A DNA stretch of 64,000 nt, taken from assembly GCA_944474755.1 (NCBI GenBank), contig OX104117.1, forward strand, positions 73,942,926 to 74,006,925. Reading direction: 5' to 3'. Shown piece after piece: positions 21,085 to 32,413 of this stretch. The position numbers and the translations under genes were made by a program. This DNA comes from Limnoperna fortunei (Eukaryota; Mollusca; Bivalvia; Mytilida; Modiolidae). How positions within the stretch are numbered: position 1 is the first letter of the stretch; each line of letters opens with the position of its first letter. The notes beneath the pieces are model-generated. The model was given only the letters and a program-made list of their open reading frames with translations, made no database searches and was not told where the DNA came from.

Positions 21085-23441
21085 CTATAATATATCTATA
21101 CAAGTCAAGAAGAGTATGCAACGGTACAATTGACGGTGTTTTTGTCAAGACTATAGACACAGACTGACCAACGAATGGCCTTAATCACTGAGTGTCAATA
21201 TAAATAAATGATGTAAACAAGTCATAAAATATTGGTCTTGAACATTCTCACTTTAACTGAACTTAAAACTTGTATACATTGCTCCAACCATTCCGCCACC
21301 TGGGGACGAGCTGTCACTTGGCTTTGCTCAAATATTAAAAAAAATGTTATCAAAATTACCAAGGTGATTAATTCAGTACACCAGACGCGCGTTTCGTCTA
21401 CTCAAGACTCATCAGTGGCGTTTAACTCTAAATGTTTAAAGTATTTTTGATCGACAAACATGACGATACAGCATAAACTTGTATATTATTTTTTGTTTAT
21501 GCTGTATCATCATGTTTGTCGATCCGATACTTAATAAGTTTACTGGTTGGATATATATATATATATATATTTATAAAAGTCTAGAAGATTATGCAACGAT
21601 ACTATGACGGTGTTTCTTGTCATAAATTTAGACACAGACTGACCAACGAATGGCCTTAGTCATTGAGTGTCAATATAAATAAATAACGTAAACAATCATA
21701 ACAAATTAATCTTAAACTTTCTCATTTGAAATGAACCCAAAACTTTTTTTATATAGTTGCTTCTCAGTCCGCTAACCGGGGACGTGCCGTGCTGTTACTT
21801 GGCTTTGCTCAAATATACCAACAAGATGTAATCAAAATTATCAAGGTGACAAATTCATTACGCCAGACGCGCATTTCGTCTACTTAAGACTCATCAGTGG
21901 CGTTTAACTCTAAATGTTTAAGATATTCTTCATTGGAAGATGGAATAATATTTTTTTCATTGGGAGATGGAATAATATAAGTCCACTGGGATCGTGTAAA
22001 TACACAATACAGGCAGTTCAAAATATTATATAAAGAGTCTAAAAGAATTCTGCTAAACCAGCACACTTATTTAGTATCGGATCGACAAACATGACGATAC
22101 AGCATAAACAAAAAATAATAATATAAAAGTCTAGAAGATTATGCAACGATACTATGACGGTGTTTCTTGTCATAAATTTAGACACAGACTGACCAACGAA
22201 TGGTCTTAGTCATTGAGTGTCAATATAAATAAATAACGTAAACAATCATAACAAATTAATCTTAAACTTTCTCATTTGAAATGAACCCAAAACTTTTTTT
22301 ATATAGTTGCTTCTCAGTCCGCTAACCGGGGACGTGCCGTGCTGTTACTTGGCTTTGCTCAAATATACCAACAAGATGTAATCAAAATTATCAAGGTGAC
22401 AAATTCATTACGCCAGACGCGCGTTTCGTCTACTTAAGACTCATCAGTGGCGTTTAACTCTAAATGTTTAAGATATTCTTCATTGGAAGATGGAATAATA
22501 TTTTTTTCATTGGGAGATGGAATAATATAAGTCCACTGGGATCGTGTAAATACACAATACAGGCAGTTCAAAATATTATATAAAGAGTCTAAAAGAATTC
22601 TGCTAAACCAGTACACTTATTTAGTATCGGATCGACAAACATGACGATACAGCATAAACAAAAAATAATAATATAAAAGTCTAGAAGATTATGCAACGAT
22701 ACTATGACGGTGTTTCTTGTCATAAATTTAGACACAGACTGACCAACGAATGGCCTTAGTCATTGAGTGTCAATATAAATAAATGACGTAAACAATCATA
22801 ACAAATTAATCTTAAACTTTCTCATTTGAAATGAACCCAAAACTTTTTTTATATAGTTGCTTCTCAGTCCGCTAACTGGGGACGTGCCGCGCTGTTACTT
22901 GGCTTTGCTCAAATATACCAACAAGATGTAATCAAAATTATCAAGGTGACAAATTCATTACGCCAGACGCGCGTTTCGTCTACTTAAGACTCATCAGTGG
23001 CGTTTAACTCTAAATGTTTAAGATATTCTTCATTGGAAGATGGAATAATATTTTTTTCATTGGGAGATGGAATAATATAAGTCCACTGGGATCGTGTAAA
23101 TACACAATACAGGCAGTTCAAAATATTATATAAAGAGTCTAAAAGAATTCTGCTAAACCAGTACACTTATTTAGTATCTGATCGACAAACATGACGATAC
23201 AGCATAAACAAAAAATAATAATATAAAAGTCTAGAAGATTATGCAACGATACTATGACGGTGTTTCTTGTCATAAATTTAGACACAGACTGACCAACGAA
23301 TGGCTTTAGTCATTGAGTGTCAATATAAATAAATAACGTAAACAATCATAACAAATTAATCTTAAACTTTCTCATTTGAAATGAACCCAAAACTTTTTTT
23401 ATATAGTTGCTTCTCAGTCCGCTAACCGGGGACGTGCCGTG
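21085..23441. repeat. 550-bp satellite, about 4 copies
   Basis: Units beginning near 21575, 22125, 22675 and 23225 are almost identical (the last truncated); a more diverged copy covers 21085-21530. Each full unit has a motif CAGACGCGCGTTTCGTCTAC followed by AAGACTCATCAGTGGCG, which I associate with dispersed mussel repeats. The 60-codon minus-strand frame in each unit is probably incidental. Confidence 0.9.
21449..21524. repeat. Palindrome at the junction of satellite units
   Basis: GATCGACAAACATGACGATA is mirrored by TATCATCATGTTTGTCGATC with a loop of about 15 bases. Later units contain only one arm, so the palindrome marks an inversion or element end between the diverged and homogeneous copies. 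Confidence 0.75.
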
Positions 23442-24114
23442 ATTGTTTACGTTTTGTAATAAAATTATTTAAGAAAATATTTAGGTGATGCTTAACTTTT
23501 GGCGGACTGTATATATGGTGTTAGTATTGGTCAATTTAAACTGAAGGTTAAAGAGCATTCACAAATCTACAATATTAGTAGAAAATCTAAAAAAATTGAA
23601 CTACAGTTTTCACACAATATATCAAAAATCTATGACATCTTAATGTACCACTGAAATTAACATATAAATTTAGTAAGTATACAAATAGTATACCATACAT
23701 TCTTATGTCCCTTGTTTAACTTAATTTTCTTATTTAGTTGACACATGGATAATCTTCAAGATTTAACATGACCAGAATGGTGGTATGCTCCTTACATGGT
23801 TATTATCTGTATCTATGGAGATAACTACTTCAGTGTGGTACACAGTTTACACATGTCTTACACATTAACTGAACAGTAATACGTTTAACCACTCCCCTCC
23901 CATAGTCTGTAGTCCAAGAATCCTATGCTGTCGAACTCTTTTTAGGCTTTGATGGGAGCATGGGACCCCACAAAAATTCTAAAAAAGCGTTGGACGGAAG
24001 ATGATTCTCAGACTAGTTAGTGATTAATTGAATTATAAAGTTTGTGTTTTGTTTATCGTCTCTATAGATATTAAGGATCATTCTTCATTTTGTATCTGTT
24101 TACCATGAACTTAC
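23442..24114. other. MAO intron, no feature seen
   Basis: Unique AT-rich intron sequence between the 550-bp satellite and exon 5. Confidence 0.5.
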
Positions 24115-24215
24115 CTTGCTGTATGTAATAATGACTTTATTAAGTAAACCCACTGGCATTCTTTTTAACAGTTCTTTCTTTGTACCTGGAAGACTAGGTT
24201 GAAAATTTATCTTGC
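24115..24215 (-). CDS. MAO-like visible exon 5
   Basis: TTTTTCAG precedes GCAAGATAAAT; AGCAAG|GTAAGT follows. Two bases plus 33 codons encode KINFQPSLPG...LKRMPVGLLNKVIITYSK. The lysine in LLNK aligns with MAO-B Lys296, which holds the water near flavin N5. Confidence 0.9.
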
Positions 24216-24340
24216 CTGAAAAATATTTTGTTATAAATAAAGGTCATTATGTCCAAATGAAAAACTCTGTATAAATTCATGTAGTCATTTTATTATGTCA
24301 TCTGTAGAAAACTGGATTGAAGGAGGTATTTGCAAGTTCG

Positions 24341-24416
24341 GTCCTGGTCCCCTGGTGTAATATTTTTCATTTACGCAAGCTTCACTTTCAAATATAACAC
24401 CAGGTCAGGACCCCCG
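24341..24416. repeat. Inverted repeat
   Basis: TCCTGGTCCCCTGGTGTAAT pairs with ATAACACCAGGTCAGGA. A third related piece (CTCCTGACCTGATGTTATAT) lies near 24610. It may be the remnant of a foldback element in intron 4. Confidence 0.55.
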
Positions 24417-25219
24417 ATATAAGCATTATGATTGGTTGATAATATGACACCATTTAATATCACATGCACATGTCAATCTTTTTTTAGAGCTTGAATTACC
24501 TTTTCTTTATAAAATTTCGGTCTACTTGAACTTATGTATATTACAAAATGGTTAGTCTAGAGAATATCAGAACGTCATATTTCAATGCTGTCACCATTGA
24601 AATCCAATGCTCCTGACCTGATGTTATATCCGAAGGCCACTTATGCTAAAGAGGATATCATCAGGGTACCAGAATAATTATATGGTACACAAACACACAT
24701 TATGACACTACACGCTTCAGTTTGAAATAATATAATTATACAATATTCGTACATTGTCAGAAAGTATATAATTTTTGTTATGAGCCTTAGAAACAGGAAG
24801 AAATTTAAGTAAGCATAACATTTCTTACCTGTTTCACAGTGACTACAAGTAAACTTGATTTTTCTGACAATAAATGAATATTATCCAGCAACCCTAAATG
24901 ACATTTTAAACTGATGGAAAACATGAAAAAGTACACTTCTGACGATTTCAAGACTTGAAATTTTCAGCGTGTATTCTAGTGATGATTATCTTGGCTACCA
25001 TGGAAACGGAACTCGGAGAAAGAAACCTATTTTCATGAGTAAAGTCAAGATTTATAGTTTTGAGGGAGCATTGATTCTCACATAATAAAAACATTGGACA
25101 CATTGTAATGACATCAAGATATCATTCTCTTCACATATAGGCATTAAGGTTGAGGCTTCTGTGTTTTACTACATGTATGTAGAGATATTCATCCAAGATT
25201 TGGATTGCGGGTGTGGTCA

Positions 25220-25695
25220 TGAGTAATTAGTGTCTTATTGTGGAGGAGGGTGGGGTGTATCTTTTGAGCACTTACTTGTAATATTTGTTGATGAAGCCAG
25301 GGACCTTACAACATACTGGATTTGGGGTGGGTGTAGCCATGATTACCATCTTGTCATATTGGGGAAGTTTGTTTCAATAGGGTTGAATGCGACTTCTAGA
25401 AGTGAAGCTATAACACTGTGCTTCCATTGGTGTTTGGTGTCATACTGGGGGAAGGGGGGAGTGTAGCCATGGTATATACTTTTCATATTGGAGGCGTAGC
25501 CATAGGTACTTGTCACATTTGGAGTGGGAATGAAGCCATGGGTACTTGCGTTCAATATAGGGGGATGTAGCCATGGGTACTTATCGTCATACTTGGGAGT
25601 GGCTGTTGCCATGGGTACTTACTTGTCAAAATGGGGTTGGGTGGGGGTTATGGTACTTACTTGTCATATTGGGAGGTGTAGCCATTATTACAGAT
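25220..25695 (-). repeat. Degenerate tandem repeat derived from an exon/intron junction
   Basis: On the minus strand, variants of ATGGCTACACCTCCC + AATATGACAAGTAAGTACCC recur about ten times at spacings of about 35-45 bp. The first copy is the real 3' end of MAO exon 4 and its splice donor. Others are decayed, but at least one (25612-25640) keeps an intact GACAA|GTAAGTACC. Confidence 0.75.
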
Positions 25696-25748
25696 TTACA
25701 TTTAAATTCAGCACCATTCACTGTTTTAACTTTTACAAAATCTTTGGT
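25661..25748 (-). CDS. MAO-like visible exon 4
   Basis: The acceptor CATTTTCAG and donor ACAA|GTAAGTACC bound 29 codons plus one base: TKDFVKVKTVNG... then VIMATPPNM, equivalent to VISAIPP of MAO-B in the FAD domain. The 3' end and donor are copied, with decay, into the tandem repeat at 25220-25695. A second GACAA|GTAAGTACC donor lies 38 bases downstream; using it would shift the frame. Confidence 0.85.
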
Positions 25749-25865
25749 CTGAAAATGTAAAACAAATCATTTAAACATAAGTTTAAAATATATGATAATA
25801 GAAAGGTCTTGCGTGGCAAGATTCTATTTGAGTCTGTAGCTGATTCAATTAATACATCATCTCAC

Positions 25866-28800
25866 TAATTGTTGGGAAGTAAAATACCATGAAAGTCTTT
25901 AGGTAACTGTTTGTATAACTGGCCCCAGTGCCATAAAATACCATGAAAGTCTATAGGTGACTGTTTGTATAACTGGCCCCAGTGCCATAAAATACCATGA
26001 AAGTCTTTAGGTGACTGTTTGTATAACTGGCCCCAGTGCCATAAAATACCATGAAAGTCTTTAGGTGACTGTTTGTATAACTGGCCCCAGTGCCATAAAA
26101 TACCATGAAAGTCTTTAGGTGACTGTTTGTATAACTGGCCCCAGTGCCATAAAATACCATGAAAGTCTTTAGGTGACTGTTTGTATAACTGGCCCCAGCG
26201 CCATAAAATACCATGAAAGTCTTTAGGTGACTGTTTGTATAACTGGCCCCAGTGCCATAAAATACCATGAAAGTCTTTAGGTGACTGTTTGTATAACTGG
26301 CACCAGCGCCATAAAATACCATGAAAGTCTTTAATGTGTTTGTACAACTGGCACCAGCGCCATAAAATACCATGAAAGTTTTTAGGTGACTGTTTGTATA
26401 ACTGGCCCCAGCGCCATAAAATACCATGAAAGTCTTTAATGTGTTTGTACAACTGGCCCCAGCACCATAAAATACCATGAAAGTCTTTAGGTGACTGTTT
26501 GTATAACTGGCCCCAGCGCCATAAAATACCATGAAAGTCTTTAGGTGACTGTTTGTATAACTGGCCCCAGCGCCATAAAATACCATGAAAGTCTTTAATG
26601 TGTTTGTATAACTGGCCCCAGCGCCATAAAATACCATGAAAGTCTTTAATGTGTTTGTACAACTGGCCCCAGCACCATAAAATACCATGAAAGTCTTTAG
26701 GTGACTGTTTATATAACTGGCCCCAGCGCCATAAAATACCATGAAAGTCTTTAGGTGACTGTTTGTATAACTGGCCCCAGCGCCATAAAATACCATGAAA
26801 GTCTTTAGGTGACTGTTTGTACAACTGGCCCCAGCGCCATAAAATACCATGAAAGTCTTTAGGTGACTGTTTGTATAACTGGCCCCAGCGCCATCAAATA
26901 CCATGAAAACCATGAAAGTCTTTAGGTGACTGTTTGTATAACTGGCCCCAGCGCCATAAAATACCATGAAAGTCTTTAGGTGACTGTTTGTACAACTGGC
27001 CCCAGCGCCATAAAATACCATGACAGTCTTTAGGTGACTGTTTGTATAACTGGCCCCAGTGCCATCAAATACCATGAAAGTCTTTAGGTGACTGTTTGTA
27101 TAACTGGCCCCAGCGCCATAAAATACCATGAAAGTCTTTAGGTGACTGTTTGTATAACTGGCCCCAGCGCCATAAAATACCATGAAAGTCTTTAATGTGT
27201 TTGTACAACTGGCACCAGCGCCATAAAATACCATGAAAGTCTTTAATGTGTTTGTACAACTGGCCCCAGCGTCATTAAATACCATGAAAGTCTTTAGGTG
27301 ACTGTATAACTGGCCCCAGCGCCATAAAATACCATGAAAGTCTTTAGGTGACTGTTTGTATAACAGGCCCCAGCGCCATAAAATACCATGAAAGTCTTTA
27401 ATGTGTTTGTACAACTGGCCCCAGCGTCATTAAATACCATGAAAGTCTTTAGGTGACTGTATAACTGGCCCCAGCGCCATAAAATACCATGAAAGTCTTT
27501 AGGTGACTGTTTGTATAACTGGCCCCAGTGCCATAAAATACCATGAAAGTCTTTAATGTGTTTGTACAACTGGCCCCAGCGTCATTAAATACCATGAAAG
27601 TCTTTAGGTGACTGTTTGTATAACTGGCCCCAGCGCCATAAAATACCATGAAAGTCTTTAGGTGACTGTTTGTATAACTGGCCCCAGCGCCATAAAATAC
27701 CATGAAAGTCTTTAGGTGACTGTTTGTATAACTGGCCCCAGCGCCATAAAATACCATGAAAGTCTTTAGGTGACTGTTTGTATAACTGGCCCCAGCACCA
27801 TAAAATACCATGAAAGTCTTTAGGTGACTGTTTGTATAACTGGCCCCAGCGCCATAAAATACCATGAAAGTCTTTAGGTGACTGTTTGTATAACTGGCCC
27901 CAGCGCCATAAAATACCATGAAAGTCTTTAGGTGACTGTTTGTATAACTGGCCCCAGCGCCATAAAATACCATGAAAGTCTTTAGGTGACTGTTTGTATA
28001 ACTGGCCCCAGCGCCATAAAATACCATGAAAGTCTTTAATGTGTTTGTACAACTGGCCCCAGCGCCATAAAATACCATGAAAGTCTTTAGGTGACTGTTT
28101 GTATAACTGGCCCCAGCTCCATAAAATACCATGAAAGTCTTTAGGTGACTGTTTGTATAACTGGCCCCAGCGCCATAAAATACCATGAAAGTCTTTAGGT
28201 GACTGTTTGTATAACTGGCCCCAGCACCATAAAATACCATGAAAGTCTTTAAGTGACTGTATAACTGGCCCCAGCACCATAAAATACCATGAAAGTCTTT
28301 AGGTGACTGTTTGTATAACTGGCCCAGCACCATAAAATACCATGAAAGTCTTTAGGTGACTGTTTGTATAACTGGCCCCAGTGCCATAAAATACCATGAA
28401 AGTCTTTAATGTGTTTGTACAACTGGCACCAGCGCCATAAAATACCATGAAAGTCTTTAGGTGACTGTTTGTATAACTGGCCCCAGTGCCATAAAATACC
28501 ATGAAAGTCTTTAGGTAACTGTTTGTTCAACTCGCCCAGCGCCATAAAATACCATGAAAGTCTTTAGGTGACTGTTTGTATAACTGGCCCCAGTGCCATA
28601 AAATACCATGAAAGTCTTTAATGTGTTTGTACAACTGGCCCCAGTGCCATAAAATACCATGAAAGTCTTTAGGTGACTGTTTGTATAACTGGCCCCAGTG
28701 CCATAAAATACCATGAAAGTCTTTAATGTGTTTGTACAACTGGCCCCAGCGCCATAAAATACCATGAAAGTCTTTAGGTGACTGTTTGTATAACTGGCCC

Positions 28801-29926
28801 CAGCACCATAAAATACCATGAAAGTCTTTAGGTGACTGTTTGTACAACTGGCCCCAGCGCCATAAAATACCATGAAAGTCTTTAGGTGACTGTTTGTATA
28901 ACTGGCCCCAGCGCCATAAAATACCATGAAAGTCTTTAGGTGACTGTTTGTATAACTGGCCCCAGCACCATAAAATACCATGAAAGTCTTTAGGTGACTG
29001 TTTGTATAACTGGCCCCAGCGCCATAAAATACCATGAAAGTCTTTAGGTGACTGTTTGTATAACTGGCCCCAGCACCATAAAATACCATGAAAGTCTTTA
29101 GGTGACTGTTTGTATAACTGGCCCCAGCACCATAAAATACCATGAAAGTCTTTAGGTGACTGTTTGTATAACTGGCCCCAGCACCATAAAATACCATGAA
29201 AGTCTTTAGGTGACTGTTTGTATAACTGGCCCCAGCACCATAAAATACCATGAAAGTCTTTAATGTGTTTGTACAACTGGCCCCAGTGCCATAAAATACC
29301 ATGAAAGTCTTTAGGTGACTGTTTGTACAACTGGCCCCAGTGCCATAAAATACCATGAAAGTCTTTAGGTGACTGTTTGTATAACTGGCCCCAGCGCCAT
29401 AAAATACCATGAAAGTCTTTAGGTGACTGTTTGTATAACTGGCCCCAGCACCATAAAATACCATGAAAGTTTTTAGGTGACTGTTTGTATAACTGGCCCC
29501 AGCACCATAAAATACCATGAAAGTCTTTAGGTGACTGTTTGTACAACTGGCCCCAGCACCATAAAATACCATGAAAGTCTTTAGGTGACTGTTTGTAGAA
29601 CTGGCCCCAGCACCATAAAATACCATGAAAGTCTTTAGGTGACTGTTTGTACAACTGGCCCCAGCGCCATAAAATACCATGAAAGTCTTTAGGTAACTGT
29701 TTGTTCAACTGGCCCAGCGCCATAAAATACCATGAAAGTCTTTAGGTGACTGTTTGTACAACTGGCCCCAGCGCCATAAAATACCATGAAAGTCTTTAAT
29801 GTGTTTGTACAACTGGCACCAGCGCCATAAAATACCATGAAAGTCTTTAATGTGTTTGTACAACTGGCACCAGCGCCATAAAATACCATGAAAGTCTTTA
29901 GGTGACTGTTTGTATAACTGGCCCCA
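25866..29926 (+). repeat. 54-bp minisatellite, left part, about 76 copies
   Basis: The unit is ATAAAATACCATGAAAGTCT then TTAGGTGACTGTTTGTATAA and CTGGCCCCAGCGCC. A 48-bp variant has TTTAATGTGTTTGTACAACTG in the middle. Periods of 54 and 48 keep frames open for up to 487 codons on the minus strand; these are repeat artefacts. The same array resumes at 39035 in the same orientation and phase. Confidence 0.95.
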
Positions 29927-30195
29927 CCCCAATGAAAAAAACCTTGGAATTCCAGTGGAATTCAATTGAATTCCACTGGAATCACATCTACCACTGGAAT
30001 TTCATTGGTTTCCAATGGAATTCCAGTGGAATTCTAATAAAATTCCATTGTATTGGAATTTTCAATGGAATTCCAGTTGGATTCTAATAAAATTCCACTT
30101 TATATTCCATTGTATTGGAATTCCATTGGAAAAAATCAATTCCATTGGAATTCCATTGTGATATGCATTGGAATTCCATTGGTATGTACAATTTT
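29927..30195. repeat. GGAATTCCA-rich left end of the 9.1-kb segment
   Basis: Short words GGAATTCCATTGG, GGAATTCCAGTGG and their complements recur irregularly. Because GGAATTCC is self-complementary the stretch can fold in many ways. The matching right end lies at 38575-39034. Confidence 0.75.
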
Positions 30196-31106
30196 GTTCT
30201 AATGGAAATCCTTAGGAATAAAAATTCATACCTTATAAAAAATGTCATACACAAGTTAAACAAAATTTAAGAACTACATTTCATTTGTCAGTAAATAATT
30301 ATATAGAAAACAAAATTGTTCATAAAAGGTTATACTTCTTTTTATTTGCTCTTAGCATAAGTGAGAAATAAATTATTCAGTTATAAATAATGAACTAATT
30401 CACAATCATATAAAGATTTAATTAGAAACAAATGAAAATACATTTACACTGATGTTTAAATGACCATATAAAGAGCAAAAAAATAACAGTTTGAATTTAA
30501 TCAATTCTGTATTTTTTGGTGACATAATATATTCGAGATTTGGCTAAACTGATTTATAAATGGTTCCTTGAAATCTTAATCTTCCAATAGATTTTGGTTG
30601 ATTGTCCTTCATTTCTTCTGTCATCAAATGGTACTAGTACTGTGCATTGGTTTCATAATCATATCCATGCTGAAAAGATTTCACAATATGGCATGATCAT
30701 TCAAATCACAGTTATTTAAAAATTTTCAGTTTTGTATCACTTATAATTGCTTACAAAAATAAGACAAAAAATTGATATGGAAACAGACGGAAAACAGTAT
30801 ATACAATGTACATACCCCCCTATATCCTATGGGGAGCAGTGGGAATTTCTAGTCGATTTAAGTACGTGCTCAAACATTAATATTGTGTAATATTGTAAGA
30901 ACATGACACCACAGAAAATATTGCATTAAACAACAGGTCATGAACCAGAAAAGAACAGTAAACTGACAAGAATAACAACAGATGCTATATTATGCTATAT
31001 TATGTCAGTAATAATGCTATATTATGTCAGTAACGTGCATGTGATATGAGATGGCATGTACATGTATTTGGCTAAATTAAAAGCCATGCAGTACTGTTTT
31101 ATTTGT
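30196..31106. other. AT-rich DNA, no gene seen
   Basis: About 0.9 kb without supported exons or repeats, inside the 9.1-kb segment. Confidence 0.4.
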
Positions 31107-31332
31107 TTGTTTTTATGGTGTTTAATGCCACTTTTGTAGCTTAGTCTCCAGTTTTTATATGGGGGGAGGAAGCAGGAGTTAAGGGTGAGGAACTCAGCCT
31201 TCGGTAGGAAAACTGACAATCCACGTCAATAAAGATTGAGTTGAGTACACCCTGCCCGCAGCCATACTCAAATCGTTGTTGACAGCCACATGATCAATAG
31301 TAGACTAATTACCTTAACCACTCAGCCAGTTG
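31107..31332 (-). mobile_element. Diverged SINE copy
   Basis: Same head-body-tail order as the other SINEs but with many changes (body GGGGGGAGGAAGCAGGAG on the plus strand, A-box region GGCTGAGTGGTTAAGG on the minus strand). An older insertion. Confidence 0.7.
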
Positions 31333-31546
31333 CAGGATAATCTCCACAATGTCATATACTAGTGAATTTTTTTAAGATTTGCACAAGCATCGTTGTGTTG
31401 TCATGTTGTCACAAATTCATGATTCTTTTGAATCTATACTTACAGTGAATAGGTTTATTTTAAACAAACTATATTTTATTATAGAAATTATTGAATTTAA
31501 TTAACTTACTGAATATAATCTTGTTCTTGGCTTAATTCATTAACAT

Positions 31547-32139
31547 TCATTTTGTTTTCTGGTCCTTCCATTCTTCAGTAAATTTCTTGACAATACTTGT
31601 CAGTTCTTTTGTCATACCAACAGGAAAGCTTATCTGAAATAAAAATTTTTACATTCAATAGTCGGTATTTTGAGAATAAATAACTTGGAATTTTCATATT
31701 TCCTAAAACCAGATGTTCAAAGTTTGTTCCATTTGCAGTTTTGTTTATTATTTGTTCTTTCCTCTTAATATTCATTAACTTGACAGTTTAACATGTGCAA
31801 GTTTTAGTCCATAATTTCATTATTCAAAAATGAAATGTCTTACTACGAGTTTTTAAAGAAAAATATAAATTAATAATGTCTGTTACCTGGTACCATGATA
31901 GTAAACAATTCATGGATTCAGTTACTGCATGCATATCATAGTTTGCTATGTTGAATATATTAAAAGATAAAGAATATACCCTCTTATAATTATTATTTAA
32001 GGTTAAAATGTAAATTGTAATGATTGCAGGCTTAAAACATTTGTACATACCCTGAAACATCTTGCGTAGCTTTGCAATAAGATTCCCAAAGTTGGTCTCT
32101 TTTCTGATACAATTTTTCTCTTCGTACATGGGTTTTCAT
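31547..32139 (-). CDS. Possible small two-exon gene (56 aa), unknown function
   Basis: Exon 32139-32051 encodes MKTHVRREKLYQKRDQLWES followed by YCKATQDVS and ends CAGG|GTATGT. Exon 31628-31547 continues FPVGMTKELTSIVKKF...KTK and a stop; phases 2+1 fit if the acceptor is ATAAG|CTTTCC. The stronger-looking acceptor TTTCAG|ATAAG at 31633 would give an immediate stop after Gly. The product is a basic, helical small protein; I do not recognise the family. The upstream GC-rich stretch (32190-32320) could be its promoter and 5' UTR. The frame also runs upstream of the ATG (ERRVNDFFW) and closes at a TAG. It lies inside the 9.1-kb segment and in the 35-kb MAO intron, on the same strand as MAO. Confidence 0.35.
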
Positions 32140-32189
32140 CCAGAAGAAATCATTGACACGCCTCTCAATAACTTGTGATATCTAGCTCT

Positions 32190-32400
32190 TTAAAAGACGT
32201 GCCATGAACAACGGAGCGTTTTCGGCGAGCTTTTAGTTTTACCTCCCCCCTTTTCGCCATTTCCGATCTCGGGGAACCAGACTTGCATTTTCGCTTGCCT
32301 CCAGGTCAAATTCATTGTCAGTTTTATAGATGATGTTTTAGAACTGAAGATTTACTCGTCGGACATTTGGGTGGATCTCCTTATATAATCAAGCTACGAT
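32190..32400. promoter_or_regulatory. GC-richer stretch, possible promoter of the small minus-strand gene
   Basis: It is less AT-rich than its surroundings, with several CpG sites (CGGCGAGC, TTCGCC, GATCTCGGGG). It lies immediately upstream of the 56-residue frame. On the minus strand it also holds a short open stretch (EFDLEASENASLVPRDRKW) ending at an AG|GTAAAA donor, so a coding first exon is possible. Confidence 0.25.
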
Positions 32401-32413
32401 GAACATGTAACAC

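Noticed and set aside
25865..29965. Minus-strand frames up to 487 codons in the 54-bp array
   Set aside because: The 54- and 48-bp units keep frames open by arithmetic, several frames are open at once, and unit-length changes switch frames freely. Not a protein.
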